Position numbers and translations under genes: made by a program
The notes under the pieces: generated by a model
The model's database searches: none
What the model was told of the DNA's origin: nothing
The model's input: only the letters and a program-made list of their open reading frames with translations
Part shown: positions 11,696 to 22,719 of the stretch, one piece after another
How the letters are laid out: the number at the start of each line of letters is the position of its first letter
Position numbering within the stretch: position 1 is the stretch's first letter
Source of the DNA: Sordaria brevicollis
Taxonomy: Eukaryota; Ascomycota; Sordariomycetes; Sordariales; Sordariaceae
DNA: 64,000 nt
NCBI GenBank assembly: GCA_033439795.1
Contig: JAUTDP010000002.1
Location: 2,790,001 to 2,854,000, forward strand
Reading direction: 5' to 3'

Positions 11696-13822
11696 CTACT
11701 TCTGCGGTTGTTGTGGCTCACCAGCCAACAGCGCCGCAACAGTCCTAACCGCGTTCAACGGCTCTTCGCCTCCATGAATGAGATCGTCAAAAAGGTTCGG
11801 GATCTTGGCTAATTGTCCGCGTTCATCGCATTTATGCCCTGTTGTAGTCATATGGTCAGCACTTCATCCTTTAGCAACTGTGGAGGAGAGAAGGAACTCA
11901 CACTTCCCCGGCAACGCCACAAAAACCCCAATATCACTCCTCGCCTCGCCCGTCCAGTCGAACTCGATCTTCCACTGCAACCTCAGTGACGACTTTTCTC
12001 CATTGCCCTCCCCACTACCAGTGCCAGGTAGCAGAAGGGGGATATCATAATCCACGCTCATCCTGGTCATGTAAGGAACCAGTTCCTGGTCGGGTATCTT
12101 TTTTCCGTCATCTTCGTCGTCGTCGTCGTCCTCATCCTCATCGCTACTACCCTCATCTTCATCCCCCTCTTCGCGGTCTCGGCGACGTGAAGCTGTCTTC
12201 CTCTTGCCCTTCCCCATCCTCCTCCTCTTTTGTCTAGCTTTACTCCTCTCCCTCCATCCTTGCACCATTTTTGTCAAAGCTTCCTTTTCCTGACACAGCT
12301 CCCGTTCCAAAACGCACCACGTTCTTGCCCTCTCTTTGGCGACGCGCACCCACTCGCCCATGGCCCAGCATAAAACGCTGACGTTGTTGTGCATTGCCGA
12401 GCTCCCCTTTTTTTCGACGATGCGCTCGATAAGCGGCGCGAGCTCGGCGGCCGCGGTAGGCGGGTGGATCAGCGGTACGGACAGGTCGGTGATGGTATAG
12501 TTGTTTGTGGTATTGACGGTGAATTCGAGGCGGGCGGTGAAGGATTTGGAAGGGGTCGTGGCTGTTACGTGATGGCGCTGGAGAAGGGGTTCGTCGGCTG
12601 TCGAAGGTTCGGTTTCTGATGTTCCTGAAGGAAGCGGGAAGATGGCCGAGGAGAATGTCAATGGTGTGAAGACTTGGAGGTAAGGCAAGGCTTCGTCGGC
12701 TGTCATCGGCAAGGGGTGGTGAGATATTGGTGGTTTCTCGTCGTCTTTGTCGTTGTCGTCGGAAGAAAAGAGGGAAGGGAGATCGTCAACGGTCGCGGGA
12801 GGCTTGCTGAAGGGGAGGAAGGCGATGGGATTAAGAGCTGAGGAGAGCCATGATGTTGCTGCTGCGGCCGGGTCGGGGTCTTTTTGTTCCTTGGGTGGGA
12901 GAACTCGTCGCCGTAAAAGGTCGAGAATCTCGATCGCGTTCGACGGTGTTGACGGTTTCTGCTTCGATAGGTGGGCTTGTCGGAGGCGCTCGTTTTCCTT
13001 GCTTGCGACGGCTAGGTCGCGTTCCAGCTCGGCGATCTCAGCGAGAAGTGAAGCGCGCAACTTCTTTTTGTCTGCGTCGGGGTCTGGTGGTTGTAATCCT
13101 CGTAGTTCCGCCGTTGTTGGCTCCTGGGTCTCAGCTTCGATCTCGGTGGTGGGAATCGGTGCCGTCTTCTCGGACGGCTTCCCAGGCACAATCTGTGCCG
13201 CCTTGGCCGGCATGACGACGGGCACACGCTTAGTAGGCGAGGAGCTCTTAAGTGTCTCGGCCAGTGCTTTGCTGCGCCTCGGTCTCTTAGACGGGGTATT
13301 GTGAATACCGGAAGGCGGGGTGCTGACGACTGGATCAGGATGTTCTGGTGTCGGTGGAAGCTCGGGTTCGGGGACGACTACTTTGGGCAAAACCCCGGGA
13401 ACGGGCGATCGGTGCAGCCCTCGGCCGCGGAAAGGGTTGAGGATTAGCTCCTCATCTTCGGGAGCGGGTGGGGGAAGAGGTCGCGGGTTCGGTCGCTCTG
13501 GGCTTCTGACGATTCCAAGGCGCCTAGCCGGAGATCGTAGCGGGTTGCTGTCGTCGCGCGACTCGGACTGGGATCGGAGAGCTAGGCTGATGCTCTCTCG
13601 TCGTTGTAACACTTCCGGATTGTGTCTCTGAAGGCTCGCTCTCGTTGGAGATGCATATGATGGGCGCTTTATCGATGTATTAACGGATGACTCTGGGGCA
13701 GGCGTGTCTTCAGGTGTCGTCTGGTTCGGTTGCTGTGTCGTCGCGGGAGCTTCATCGGACGGAACTGGAACCGAGCTGCGTGGTGAGGTTCTGCGCCTCT
13801 TGGGCGCTGGGTCCTCCATCAC
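11696..13822 (-). CDS. Probable kinetochore protein (CENP-O/CENP-P, Mcm21/Ctf19-like)
   Basis: 687-aa nuclear protein from two exons (13822-11902 and 11838-11696). Intron 11839-11901 has donor GTGAGT and acceptor CAACAG and extends the frame past the apparent stop near 11864. The N-terminal ~230 residues are Pro/Arg-rich with basic clusters (PKRRRTS). A coiled coil follows ('LLAEIAELERDLAVASKENE'). The C-terminal half has beta-rich segments and ends with 'WHKCDERGQLAKIPNLFDDL' and 'AVRTVAALLAGE'. Coiled coil plus C-terminal RWD-like module is the plan of the COMA/CENP-O-P inner kinetochore subunits; that assignment is inference. A polyacidic stretch (EDEGSSDEDEDDDDDEDD) interrupts the C-terminal domain. 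Confidence 0.5.
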
Positions 13823-14452
13823 GCGTTATCGTTGTCCTAGTTGCTGAGTTATGATCGCATCATCATCCTGTATGGTTTGAAATTGGTGGGCGCGTTGAGT
13901 CGCGTATCAAGTCGGGTTCTTGCAAGCTCTTGGTCGTTGGGTGTGTGTTTTTGTTTGGTTCACCAATTTGCAATGTCAACGTTCGGTCATGTCAATCCGA
14001 GACACACGGACCACATGTTGGTGGGATTGATGATTGCCAAGACTTTGGAACATGCTTCCCCCAGATAGTCTAGGTAAACTTCCTATTGCAACCACAACCG
14101 TCTTCTTGCTGAATCGCGAACTTTAAGAGACCATTGATTTTGTTCATGGACTTCTATGGAACTATAAGCTGTAATAGCTGGACAAGTCTCGGTTCGTCAC
14201 ATTAACTTATAGTAGTCAAAAAGTCGATACAACTTGGGTGTAAGGGAGCTTCACAAACTATTGCACTGAACTGAACTCGAACACGATTTGCAAAGCGAAA
14301 CCAAATAACATATCAAAAAACACTCCACCCGGAGCTACCGATCTTATTTCTTGACATTCTTACTGAATAGATGAAAAGCAACTTAAGCTCCGTTGCCGAT
14401 ATGTCCAAAAAAAAAAGTGATGTTCAAAAGTTGCAAAAAAGAGAAAAACCAA
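13823..14452. other. Intergenic region upstream of tRNA and CENP-like gene
   Basis: AT-rich, no convincing coding frame. It holds the promoter of the minus-strand gene that starts at 13822 and the Pol III terminator side of the tRNA-Cys gene. Confidence 0.5.
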
Positions 14453-14524
14453 AGGACCGAACGCGAATTGAACGCGTGACCGTTCGGACTGCAGCCGAAC
14501 GCTCTACCTCTGAGCTACCGGTCC
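14453..14524 (-). tRNA. tRNA-Cys (GCA)
   Basis: 72-nt cloverleaf read on the minus strand. The acceptor stem starts GGACCG and closes with CGGTCC. D arm GCTC/GAGC, anticodon stem TTCGG/CCGAA, loop CTGCAGT with U33 and anticodon GCA, and T arm ACGCG/CGCGT are all present. The discriminator base is U, as expected for tRNA-Cys. No intron. A T-rich Pol III terminator follows. It is identical in sequence to the copy at 20428. Confidence 0.95.
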
Positions 14525-15523
14525 AGATGTTGAGAAGTGGCGACAAGTTTGGTCTTTTGTAGCCAAAGAAGAAGGTGAAATAACAGGCCTATCCTCCAAT
14601 ATGGAAAGACAGTGTGAACAGGCTGGACGAAAGGAATCAATGATGGAAACTGTGTGTGATGTATTTACCGAGAAAGAAGTAGACTGTGCGCTGGTCTGGA
14701 GGTTTGGAAACAGGACAAGTGCAGTGGGCCATGCTACCAAATTCAAGGTGCAAGTGTCTGCACATAACAGAGCCATGCCCAGCACAAAGACAGCTTGGGG
14801 CTTTATCACCCTTTTCGGCAACATGTGTTGATCGCAGGAGATGTCCCCTTAGAAGTCGCTTACATATTTCTGAACCTCTAGGGAAACCTCCGCAAGAAAA
14901 GCCCCTTGGAGACTCTTCCTGCACAAAAACAGCGAGCGGGTTTGTAAGATTTTCGAGTACAGCTTGCTGGGGCAACCATTTCCTTGTCTACTAGAATAGT
15001 TCCTCAGGCGCTACTGGAACTGTTCATGGAAACAACCCGGACCGACGTTTAGGGGCTTTAGAGGTAGTTAAGCGGCCTGAGCAAGACCATGAGAGCTGAG
15101 ACTCTTGTGTGAATGAGCAGCCTCGGTATTCTTTCTCCCGAAACCGAAAAGCCCGAACACAAAGATGACCGGAGCGCCAAGACGGGGAGTGGATATCGGC
15201 GGGCTCCGCTCTCAGTCCGAAAAGTGCGGACGAATTTGGCCCACAACTTCCGTCACGGGCCGTCCGTCAGGCACTGTCAATGCGGAAGGAGGATGGCCTC
15301 CTCGGACGCACTGCATTGTGCATTCAAGTTGCAGACTGACACGATTTCGACACGAGGTCTCCTCGCCAACGTCGCGTGTTGTTAAAGCATTCTGTACATA
15401 GTGTAGTGATGTAGCTGCTTTCTTTTAGCTGCCGCGGCTGCCTACACTAGAAGCCGGCGAACTTTTCTCCCTGGAACTGGCTTCGTCGCCAAGAACTTTA
15501 GCAAGCGACCAACTGAAAGAGGC
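14525..15523. other. Intergenic region between tRNA-Cys and MITE
   Basis: Several overlapping short frames, none with a recognisable domain. The right edge (15515-15523) is the left copy of the 9-bp target duplication of the adjacent MITE. Confidence 0.45.
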
Positions 15524-16015
15524 GAGGCGGGCTATATACAGACTACCCTTTTCCCTATACCTAGACTAGTAGGTACTTAACCGGTTTGGGTAAAAGGTTC
15601 GTCGATTTTTTCACCACACAAAAAATTCCAACGGAGGAATCAACTGCAGCCCCAATGCCCAACCCATACGACCAAAATCTAGGTAGGTTCAGCAACCAAA
15701 AGCTTCAGCGACCAAAGCAGCGACCAAAGGCTTCAACGACCAAAGGCTTCAACGACCAAAGGCTTCAGCTTTCGCAATATTTTGAGAGGGTTTCGCTTGG
15801 TGTAGCCGGAGTTTGGTCACAAGGATTTAAGGGTCCCGTCCCTTTTTTTGGTCGAATTGTCAAAAAGAATTATCTGAGGCCTAACAGATGCCGGCCTTTA
15901 TCTTAAGCCAAGATGTTAACGGCCGATAAGATAGATCAAATGCCGGAAACTCCTACCCAAACAGGTTAAGTAGTCTAGGTATAGGGAAAACATGAGTCTG
16001 TCGTTAGCCCGCCTC
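15524..16015. mobile_element. 492-bp MITE, Mutator-like (non-autonomous)
   Basis: The ends are inverted repeats. Left 15524-15592 and the reverse complement of 15954-16015 both begin GAGGCGGGCTA and share ACAGACT, TTTTCCCTATACCTAGACTA, CTTAACC and GTTTGGGTA, with one 7-bp indel. The element is flanked by the direct repeat GAAAGAGGC at 15515-15523 and 16016-16024. A 9-bp target duplication with long inverted repeats is the pattern of Mutator-like elements. It encodes no transposase. The interior carries a 16-bp minisatellite and further GACCAAA/TTTGGTC repeats in opposed orientation. Confidence 0.8.
15721..15768 (+). repeat. 16-bp minisatellite inside the MITE
   Basis: Three back-to-back copies of CGACCAAAGGCTTCAA (the last ends in G), preceded by two degenerate copies from about 15693. 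Confidence 0.9.
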
Positions 16016-16572
16016 GAAAGAGGCGCGATTGGCGATGCGGGGGAAGTACTCGTCGAAAATTGACGCCGAATGGAGGAAATTGATCCAGTGGTCGAATTTT
16101 CTCATGTCGTCCCGTGTTTTTTTCTGCATCAGTGCATCGCCTGCAGGTCCCGCCCGCCATGGGCAATAAAATGGGATTCCGCGGCGGGCGCAATAGTGGG
16201 GTCGAACGGGCCCCTGTTCTCGCCTGTGATGGGAGGGTTCGGGTTCAGGTTTCTGAGACAAGAAACTTTTTTTTTGCCTACAGGTCACATAATTTTTAAA
16301 ACCTCTCCTGTTCTCAAGGTTTTCGTCCGTATCTCTAACGCAAACCTACTTCCGTACGTTTCCTGATCCCGTAGTGTTTAAAAGCCCGTCGTCTCCGTGA
16401 GCAATATTTGCTATCCAGCATCAATTGCTTCTTCCCGTCAACCTCGCGACTTCCAGTCTTTGTACAGCTTTGCTTATCCGTACCGTCCTTATCAGGATTC
16501 CTCGTCCCACGACCCCGCCACCTATTACCATCTTTACGTTTGCGAAACGATAAACGCATAACAACCGCCAAA

Positions 16573-17417
16573 ATGGTCGAGAAGCTTTACGTTACCTACA
16601 ATGATGTTAGTCTACTCCCGGTTCTATTCAGGCCTATCACGCCGACGCTGTGTGCTCGTTGTGTGCATTGTCCCGTCAACAGCCTCGGCCCAAAGCCAAC
16701 AACAACAACAATGGTCAACAATTCTAACAATGTCTTCTCTATATTAGGTGCACAACATGTGCCAGGAGATCGCTCCCAAGATCCTCGAGACCTTCAACCC
16801 CCAGCTCATGATTGCCATTGGCGGTGGTGGCTACGTTCCTGCCCGCATCATCCGCTCTTTCCTCAAGCGCCCCGGTTCTGCCAACATCCCCATCCAGGCC
16901 ATCGGTCTCTCTCTCTACGAGTCTCTCGGTGACAATGTCGTTGAGGAGCCCGGTACCAAGGTCACCCGCACTCAGTGGCTCGACCTCACTGCCCTTGGTT
17001 CCATGAAGAACCTTGTCGGCAAGCGTATCCTCATCGTTGATGAGGTCGATGACACCCGCACCACCCTCGAGTACGCCGTCAAGGAGCTCCAGAAGGATGT
17101 CGAGGCTGCCCGTCAGGCCCTCGGCGAGGGTGAGGAGACCCAGTTCGCCATCTTCGTCCTCCACGTAAGTTTTGCTCCTCTTCTAAACCCACCCGAATGC
17201 TCGGTAAAGTACGGTTTTCTAACTTGACTGCGATCAACAGAACAAGGACAAGCCCAAGAAGGGTACCCTCCCCGAGAACGTCATCTCCGAGGGCCGCTAC
17301 TTCGCCGCTCTCACCGTCGGTGACGAGTGGATCTGCTACCCCTGGGAGGCTGGCAACATTGAGGAGCACGACCGCAATGCTGCTGAGGCCAAGGCCAAGA
17401 AGGCTGCCCAGAACTAG
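16573..17417 (+). CDS. Xanthine/guanine phosphoribosyltransferase (XPT1-like)
   Basis: 208-aa type I PRTase for purine salvage, transferring phosphoribose from PRPP to xanthine and/or guanine. Exons 16573-16605, 16748-17164 and 17241-17417; introns 16606-16747 and 17165-17240 (GTAAGT..CAACAG). The first exon codes only 11 residues and joins to give 'YNDVHNMCQEIA'. The PRPP loop is 'ILIVDEVDDTRTTL', with the two acidic residues followed by D-T-R-T-T; 'IAIGGGGYVPAR' forms the pyrophosphate-binding loop. Length and motifs match yeast Xpt1, a cytosolic enzyme. The first exon is short, so the ATG at 16573 was set by phase and by the matching family N-terminus. Confidence 0.88.
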
Positions 17418-18193
17418 ACGGTACATCCGACTGGAAAAGAAGACGAAGCAAAGAAAAAGAGAAAAGATACCCGGAGCGGAAAATTTTATACATATACCAC
17501 GCCCCCGATGACGAATACGAGGACCAAAAAGAAGCAGCACCGCATATAGACGGGGAAGAGCATGGAGTTGGGATTTACATAGGGAAAGGTTATTTATGGT
17601 CATCATTACGGCGTCTCGGATGAGTACAGCGCAGCGAAGGGCAGCGAGGTTGGGGGTCTGATGGGTTCGGTGTATATCTAACGCCGTTCGTTGTACATGG
17701 GGGAGATTGGCTGGCCGGTATGACAATCGTCTACCAACTTCGACCCAACTCCCTTGGCCCATCACCTAAGGGAGCATTCCCGGCCCTACTAGAAGGCCAC
17801 GGGCTCCCCTTGGCTGGCGGTTGGCAAAGCCTTATAGGCGTATAGTTAGCTCGGCTACCTAGCTCTCACAATGTTGCTGAGCCAAAGCCAGCTGCTCACG
17901 CCGCCAGCCAAGCACCTCGCTGCCCGCCTTGCTTGCTTGGTTATGAAGCAAGGCAGCTGATAGATTTAGAGCGCATTTCGCGCACAAAAAAAGAAGTAAA
18001 ATTATTCAAAGCAAGCCCAACATGGAATGTGCACAGTGGTTTTGTCCAAGTCGTAATGTCGTTATAGGCTTAGGCCACTTAGAAAGACTACACCAACACA
18101 AGCGCCCTCACAGACAATCACACATAGAATGTACGAAGAAAAGGGTGCCAGACCCGAAAGTGAACTTTGAAACCGTCAATTCAGATAATCGAA
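17418..18193. other. Intergenic region with nested inverted repeats
   Basis: 3' ends of two convergent genes. A perfect 12-bp inverted repeat (CTTGGCTGGCGG at 17809-17820, complement at 17901-17912) is followed by a second hairpin (17926-17934 with 17946-17954). It may be a decayed foldback element or a structured 3' end. No coding frame was recognised. Confidence 0.45.
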
Positions 18194-19900
18194 TCAACCA
18201 ACTGTCCCCTCGCGCGCATGCTTCTCTTTTAGCCTCTTCTCCTGCTTCATGAACTCGCGGATCCCAACCGGCACATTCTTGTACAGGTCATCGTTCCACG
18301 TCGTGTCCGTCGCAGCTGAAGTCTTTGCACCAGAAGCAGCACCCGCGGCACCAGTCGCAGGAGTCTGAGCAGTTCCAAAGTCCCAATTACTAGAACTTCC
18401 ACCCCCATCATCATCCATACTGACCGCCCCTCTCTGGTCAACCACCGAGTGTGCCGTGCCGCCCAACTCCGTTCCCTTCTTGACATTCTCAGAGGCTGCT
18501 GCCTCTGATGTAGGAGCAGCCGCCGAAGAAGAAGAAGGAGTCTGCTGACTCCCTCCCGCCTCCACAGCACCCGTAACGGCCACCGCACCTTCCTCTCCCA
18601 ACCCAGCGTCCTGCGCGGCAAGCCGCTGCTCAGCCTCCGCCGTCGCCGTCGCCCACGCCTCCATCTCGTCTCGGTACAGGTCCCACACGCAGTTGACGCA
18701 CCCGCTCATGCAGCAGTTGTCGGGCTCTTCGGGCCGTGGGGGCACGAGCACGCCGGCCACGAGCTTCGATTGGGCGCGGATGGAGGCGAGGCGCTCGGCT
18801 CGTTGGGCGGCGCTGGCTAGGCTGGCAGAGAAGATGATTTTGGTGCTGCCTGCTTCACCTTCGTCTTCGGAGCCGGCGTTTTGCTGGGACTCTTGGGGAG
18901 CGGGAGTTGTGCCGCTGCCGTCGCTGCCGCTGAGGTTGCTGCTGGGGTTGCTTGCTGGAGTTGGATCGGCTTGGCTTTGACTTTGGGGGGACGTCCCCTG
19001 GGCCTAGATGGGAAACAAACATAATGATTAGTATGCTTGCTCAACAACGATTTGAGCGAGAGAGTGGTGGGTTATGTTTGGCGCCATGGAAGAAGGATTG
19101 GAGCAGTAGTTATATATGGGTGAGCATGGCGGATCAGGAAGTTTTGTCTTTTTTTATGAAGTGTCAGGATCAGGAATTTTTTTTTTTTTTTTTTCGATCT
19201 GAGATATGGGAGTCACAGACTTGACCAGTTTGGTAGGCTCCTTTGTAGCCTCCTTTGGGTCCTTGATCTTCTTCTTCAGCTCACGAGGTTTGCGCACCGC
19301 ACGCTTGCTGGCCGGGACCGGCTCAGGCGTTACGGCCTTTGCGATGATGGCCTCGGCGTCTTCCCCTTTCTCATCCGTTTTCTTGGCTGGTTCCAGTTCG
19401 GGTTCATCGGCCGGGGTGATAGATATGGCAGAAGCGGGCTTCTTCGTTTGCTCTTCCTTCTGCTTCTCTTGCTCTACGGGCGGCGGCTGCTGCTGTTCTC
19501 CCTCCTTCTTCGGGGTAGGCTCGGAGGGCGTAGGGGCGGGTGTCGAACTCACATTGTCGTCCTGCTTCGGCTTCGATGGCTCCGGTTCCGGCTTAGCTTC
19601 CGACTCGGCGGGCTTAAGCTTGGCCGGGTATTTCTGGGAGGTCACCGGCGGCAGCTCGGGCTTGGTGTCTGGGTAGTTTTTGCTGCCGTTGAGAACTCCC
19701 TCGTAATAGGCGCCGATGGGATGCGCCTGGTCCTTGGATCGGTCAACCGGAGTCGTGGGAGGTTCGCTCTTGCTGGGAGGAGGAGTGCCGCCAGGAGTGC
19801 CGCCAGTTGCAAACATGCGCCGGGGCATATGCTGCTGGTAAACGGCAGCGCGAACCAAGGGTCCTGCGGAGGACCGCGCAGCGATAACGCTCCGTCGCAT
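18194..19900 (-). CDS. OXLD1-type mitochondrial protein (oxidoreductase-like domain)
   Basis: 497-aa protein from exons 19900-19217 and 19003-18194. The 213-bp intron (19004-19216) has donor GTGACT, a TACTAATC branch site and acceptor CATCTAG. The N-terminus (MRRSVIAARSS...PRRMFATGG) looks like a cleavable mitochondrial targeting signal and is followed by 'HPIGAYYEGVL', usual in fungal members. The signature sits near residue 315: PPRPEEPDNCCMSGCVNCVW, the C-C-x-S-G-C-x-x-C-V-W core of the oxidoreductase-like N-terminal domain. The middle is Pro/Glu/Lys-rich and disordered. Biochemical function of the family is not established. The start at 19900 sits right after a (GCAA)10 repeat; an in-frame Met at 19963 would add that repeat as residues. 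Confidence 0.75.
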
Positions 19901-19902
19901 GG

Positions 19903-19942
<40 letters not shown>
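19903..19942 (+). repeat. (TTGC)10 microsatellite abutting a start codon
   Basis: Ten perfect TTGC units, (GCAA)10 in the sense of the minus-strand OXLD1-like gene, beginning 2 bp upstream of its preferred ATG. Confidence 0.95.
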
Positions 19943-20427
19943 GTCAAGAAGAACCGAAATCACACCTATAACACCGAGAGGCAGGCAGGCCGATTCGAAA
20001 AAGCTGAATGCGACTGTTATGCAAGGTTGGTGTAAGACGAGATATTAAATGTAGGAGGCTGCAGTAGTGGGCGGCTTTTGCACGTTTTTAGGTTGCCTTT
20101 CTAGAAGCACTTGAATCGTCAAACATGTGCTGCAGGTGAAGTGTGGATTGTTTTAGATTTGGAGCTAAAAGTTGAGGCTAAAACGTAACGGCAAAGGGGA
20201 GAATTCACGGAATCATGAGATCGGACAACTGGGAATCGAGTTGATGCAATTTCAGGGTCCGCGACAAAGTGCAGGGTCGACGGGTGTTTGCGCTACCGAG
20301 TCAAGACCGGGAAGTCGGGAACCCACGTCATCGGGCAGGACGAATGGCAAGTGACAGGGGGTTGAGAATTCAACAATTATCTGCTCCCTATAGGCTCTTG
20401 ATTTTCACACTTCTTTCAACAACCAAT

Positions 20428-20499
20428 GGACCGGTAGCTCAGAGGTAGAGCGTTCGGCTGCAGTCCGAACGGTCACGCGTTCAATTCGCGTTCGGTCCT
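20428..20499 (+). tRNA. tRNA-Cys (GCA), second copy
   Basis: 72-nt cloverleaf identical to the minus-strand copy at 14453-14524: acceptor GGACCG/CGGTCC, anticodon loop CTGCAGT (GCA), T arm ACGCG-TTCAATT-CGCGT, discriminator U. A run of six T at about 20504 is the Pol III terminator. It is in opposite orientation to the first copy. Confidence 0.95.
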
Positions 20500-21570
20500 T
20501 TGTTTTTTCTTTTTCATTTTTTCTTCTTTTTGCACGTCTACGGCCTTTCTTCTGACCCTTTTTGACTCTTTTTGACCCTTTTCCAACCATAATCGCCGTC
20601 ATCTAAACACTCAATGAATGGCTATCATGGGCAACTGTTTTCCCGGCTCTGCATCTCCATCTCCAGGTATGCCCTCTTAGTTGGAATCCTCATTCTGACA
20701 ATCACCGACAGGAGCGGGCGGCTGGTGGTATCTTTTGCATAGAAAGGGCAAGTCCCCTTCCAGTAGGTACTTCCCAAAAGAACATGAAAGCCGTGGACAC
20801 ACTTTCCTCAAAAGAACCTTTATAAAGGCAGGTCCAACGGCTGCCCTCTTATGCCCAGGGCATGCGGTTGTTTGTGATTTTGCTCTCCTTCGCGGGAAGT
20901 CGCAGTCTTATCAAGTCCAGTGGGAAGTTGCGAACTTTAAAAGGCATGCAATCAAAATCCATTCTGCCAATCATGGGATGGCGCATTTACCTCTAGGTTT
21001 CGAGGTTGGATGGATTTGAGACAAGAGCTCAATATTCGTTTCCTCGTGGTTGACGATGTTTGGCGCACAGTGTATATTACTCGCCAAAACGCACCTGCGT
21101 AATTTACCACAGAGCAATTGTTAGTGCAGAGACGACGTGCCTTTCATCACTTCCACTTGCATCAATCCATCCCCAAATCCTCTTTCTGCAACGCTCGATT
21201 CGTTTTCTTTTCAGACCGCCCTGTCTAGATCAAATCACTCAATTCACTTGATCTGAAACAGCCTCCGGTGAATGCTACAATGCTACTGCAGGGAAGGACC
21301 TTCAACATGGGGCCCACTACAATCCAATCTTTCATTTGGCCTGTCAGCTACGGATACGACAACGGAACAAACAGAAAATTTCCAAACTTTCACCAAGACC
21401 GATTCGCACTCTGTGTCTCCCTCCCTGCAGCATTTTTAGCCAACGACATTCGTTCAACCCAACAACCAAACATCTCGCCGCCGACAATTTGGATCGCTCG
21501 AAAGTAGAAGTTCGACCCTCGAATTTCCCAACCCTGACTTCTGCAGGATCTGAATGGACTTGCCGATGAA
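20500..21570. other. Intergenic region
   Basis: Promoter region of the gene starting at 21571. Short unrelated frames only. Confidence 0.5.
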
Positions 21571-22719
21571 ATGACCTCTGAGCAGGTCCCGCCCCGAGCG
21601 GCCGCTCTCACTCACTCACTCCGGTCCAGCCATGACCTCGTCACCGTAATTCTCACCAGCTCGCCAACACCCTCGGCACCCTCGACCGAACTTCTATCGT
21701 CAATCATTGCTTCTTTCCATAAGCATTGCGCTCCTCTGACCAGGTGCCGGGTCATCTTGGTTCTGGACACCTACGATCGCATTGCTTCCGACTCCCGCCT
21801 CAAGAAAGGCACGGTCACTGCCGAAGGGGCCAAAAAGTTCGCCGAGTACAAGGAGAACGCCAAGAAGTTCATCCTCGACGAGTACTCACGGACCTATGCC
21901 GGGGCTGAAGATGCCTGCTACGACGACGAGCTCATCATCACCGAAGGGGAGGCCGAGTTTGGCTCAGTGGCCTATGCGCAACAGCACAACGCCGTGACTC
22001 TTACCATCACCAGGACCAAAGATGGCCGTATCACCTTCATTGAGCCTCACGCGCGGATTGGTTTCGGTCTGGGCGTGCGCTCGGCGTTAAGGCTTACCGA
22101 GACACCCTACGTTTGGATCCAGCAGCATGACTGGGCGCTGGTTGCCGACATCCCTTTAGCGCCACTTCTGGAGATCATGCAGCAGTCCGAGTCCGCATCC
22201 GACTCTCCGGATGTATCTGATTCAGAAACGGCGGATGGGCAGGAGCCTCGAACGACCTCAGACGTGCCGGTCAAATACGTCTGCTTTCCGTCGACTCGCA
22301 TGGTTTCCTACGCCAAGTCGGACCATGTCATGCTTTACCCAGCGCTTCGAGCCTTGACGAATCTGTACAAGCAGAACTTTTCTGTGGGGAGTGGGAGCAC
22401 GAGCGTTAAGATCCCTCTTACGCCACTCTTTTTCTGGCACGACAAGCCACACCTGGCCTCGACGGCACACTACCTCTCCCAAATCTTTCCCAGCCGCGCC
22501 GCCATGTTGAGGGGCGCCTTCATCGAGGACACGGCTGGTCAACGAGCGAGGACGGAGATGAAGGATGGGCTGTGGAGAAAATGGGCTTGCTGGCTGTACT
22601 ACCCTGAAGAGGGGACAAAGCTGTGCGTGCGACACCTTAAGGGGAGAACGTGGCGGGGGACAGATGGCGAGCTTGTGCAAAGGATGCAGTATATGCGACT
22701 CAACTCATACAATGCCTAG
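21571..22719 (+). CDS. Putative glycosyltransferase-like protein (GT-A type)
   Basis: Intronless 382-aa protein with no signal peptide. The first 60 residues 'DLVTVILTSSPTPSAPSTELL' plus 'RCRVILVLDTYDRI' look like the opening beta-alpha-beta unit of a nucleotide-sugar transferase. 'LGVRSALRLTETPYVWIQQHDWAL' would place QHDW where GT-A enzymes hold their metal/donor motif. 'TPLFFWHDKPHLAS' and 'DGLWRKWACWLYYPEEG' are further conserved-looking aromatic stretches. A Ser/Asp-rich insert lies at about residues 210-230. The family is an inference from pattern, not a recognised name; the substrate is unknown. It is convergent with the phosphodiesterase gene ending at 22921. Confidence 0.6.
   Translation: MTSEQVPPRAAALTHSLRSSHDLVTVILTSSPTPSAPSTELLSSIIASFHKHCAPLTRCRVILVLDTYDRIASDSRLKKGTVTAEGAKKFAEYKENAKKFILDEYSRTYAGAEDACYDDELIITEGEAEFGSVAYAQQHNAVTLTITRTKDGRITFIEPHARIGFGLGVRSALRLTETPYVWIQQHDWALVADIPLAPLLEIMQQSESASDSPDVSDSETADGQEPRTTSDVPVKYVCFPSTRMVSYAKSDHVMLYPALRALTNLYKQNFSVGSGSTSVKIPLTPLFFWHDKPHLASTAHYLSQIFPSRAAMLRGAFIEDTAGQRARTEMKDGLWRKWACWLYYPEEGTKLCVRHLKGRTWRGTDGELVQRMQYMRLNSYNA

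Noticed and set aside
12747..13304. 185-aa plus-strand frame
   Set aside because: Antisense shadow of the CENP-like gene.
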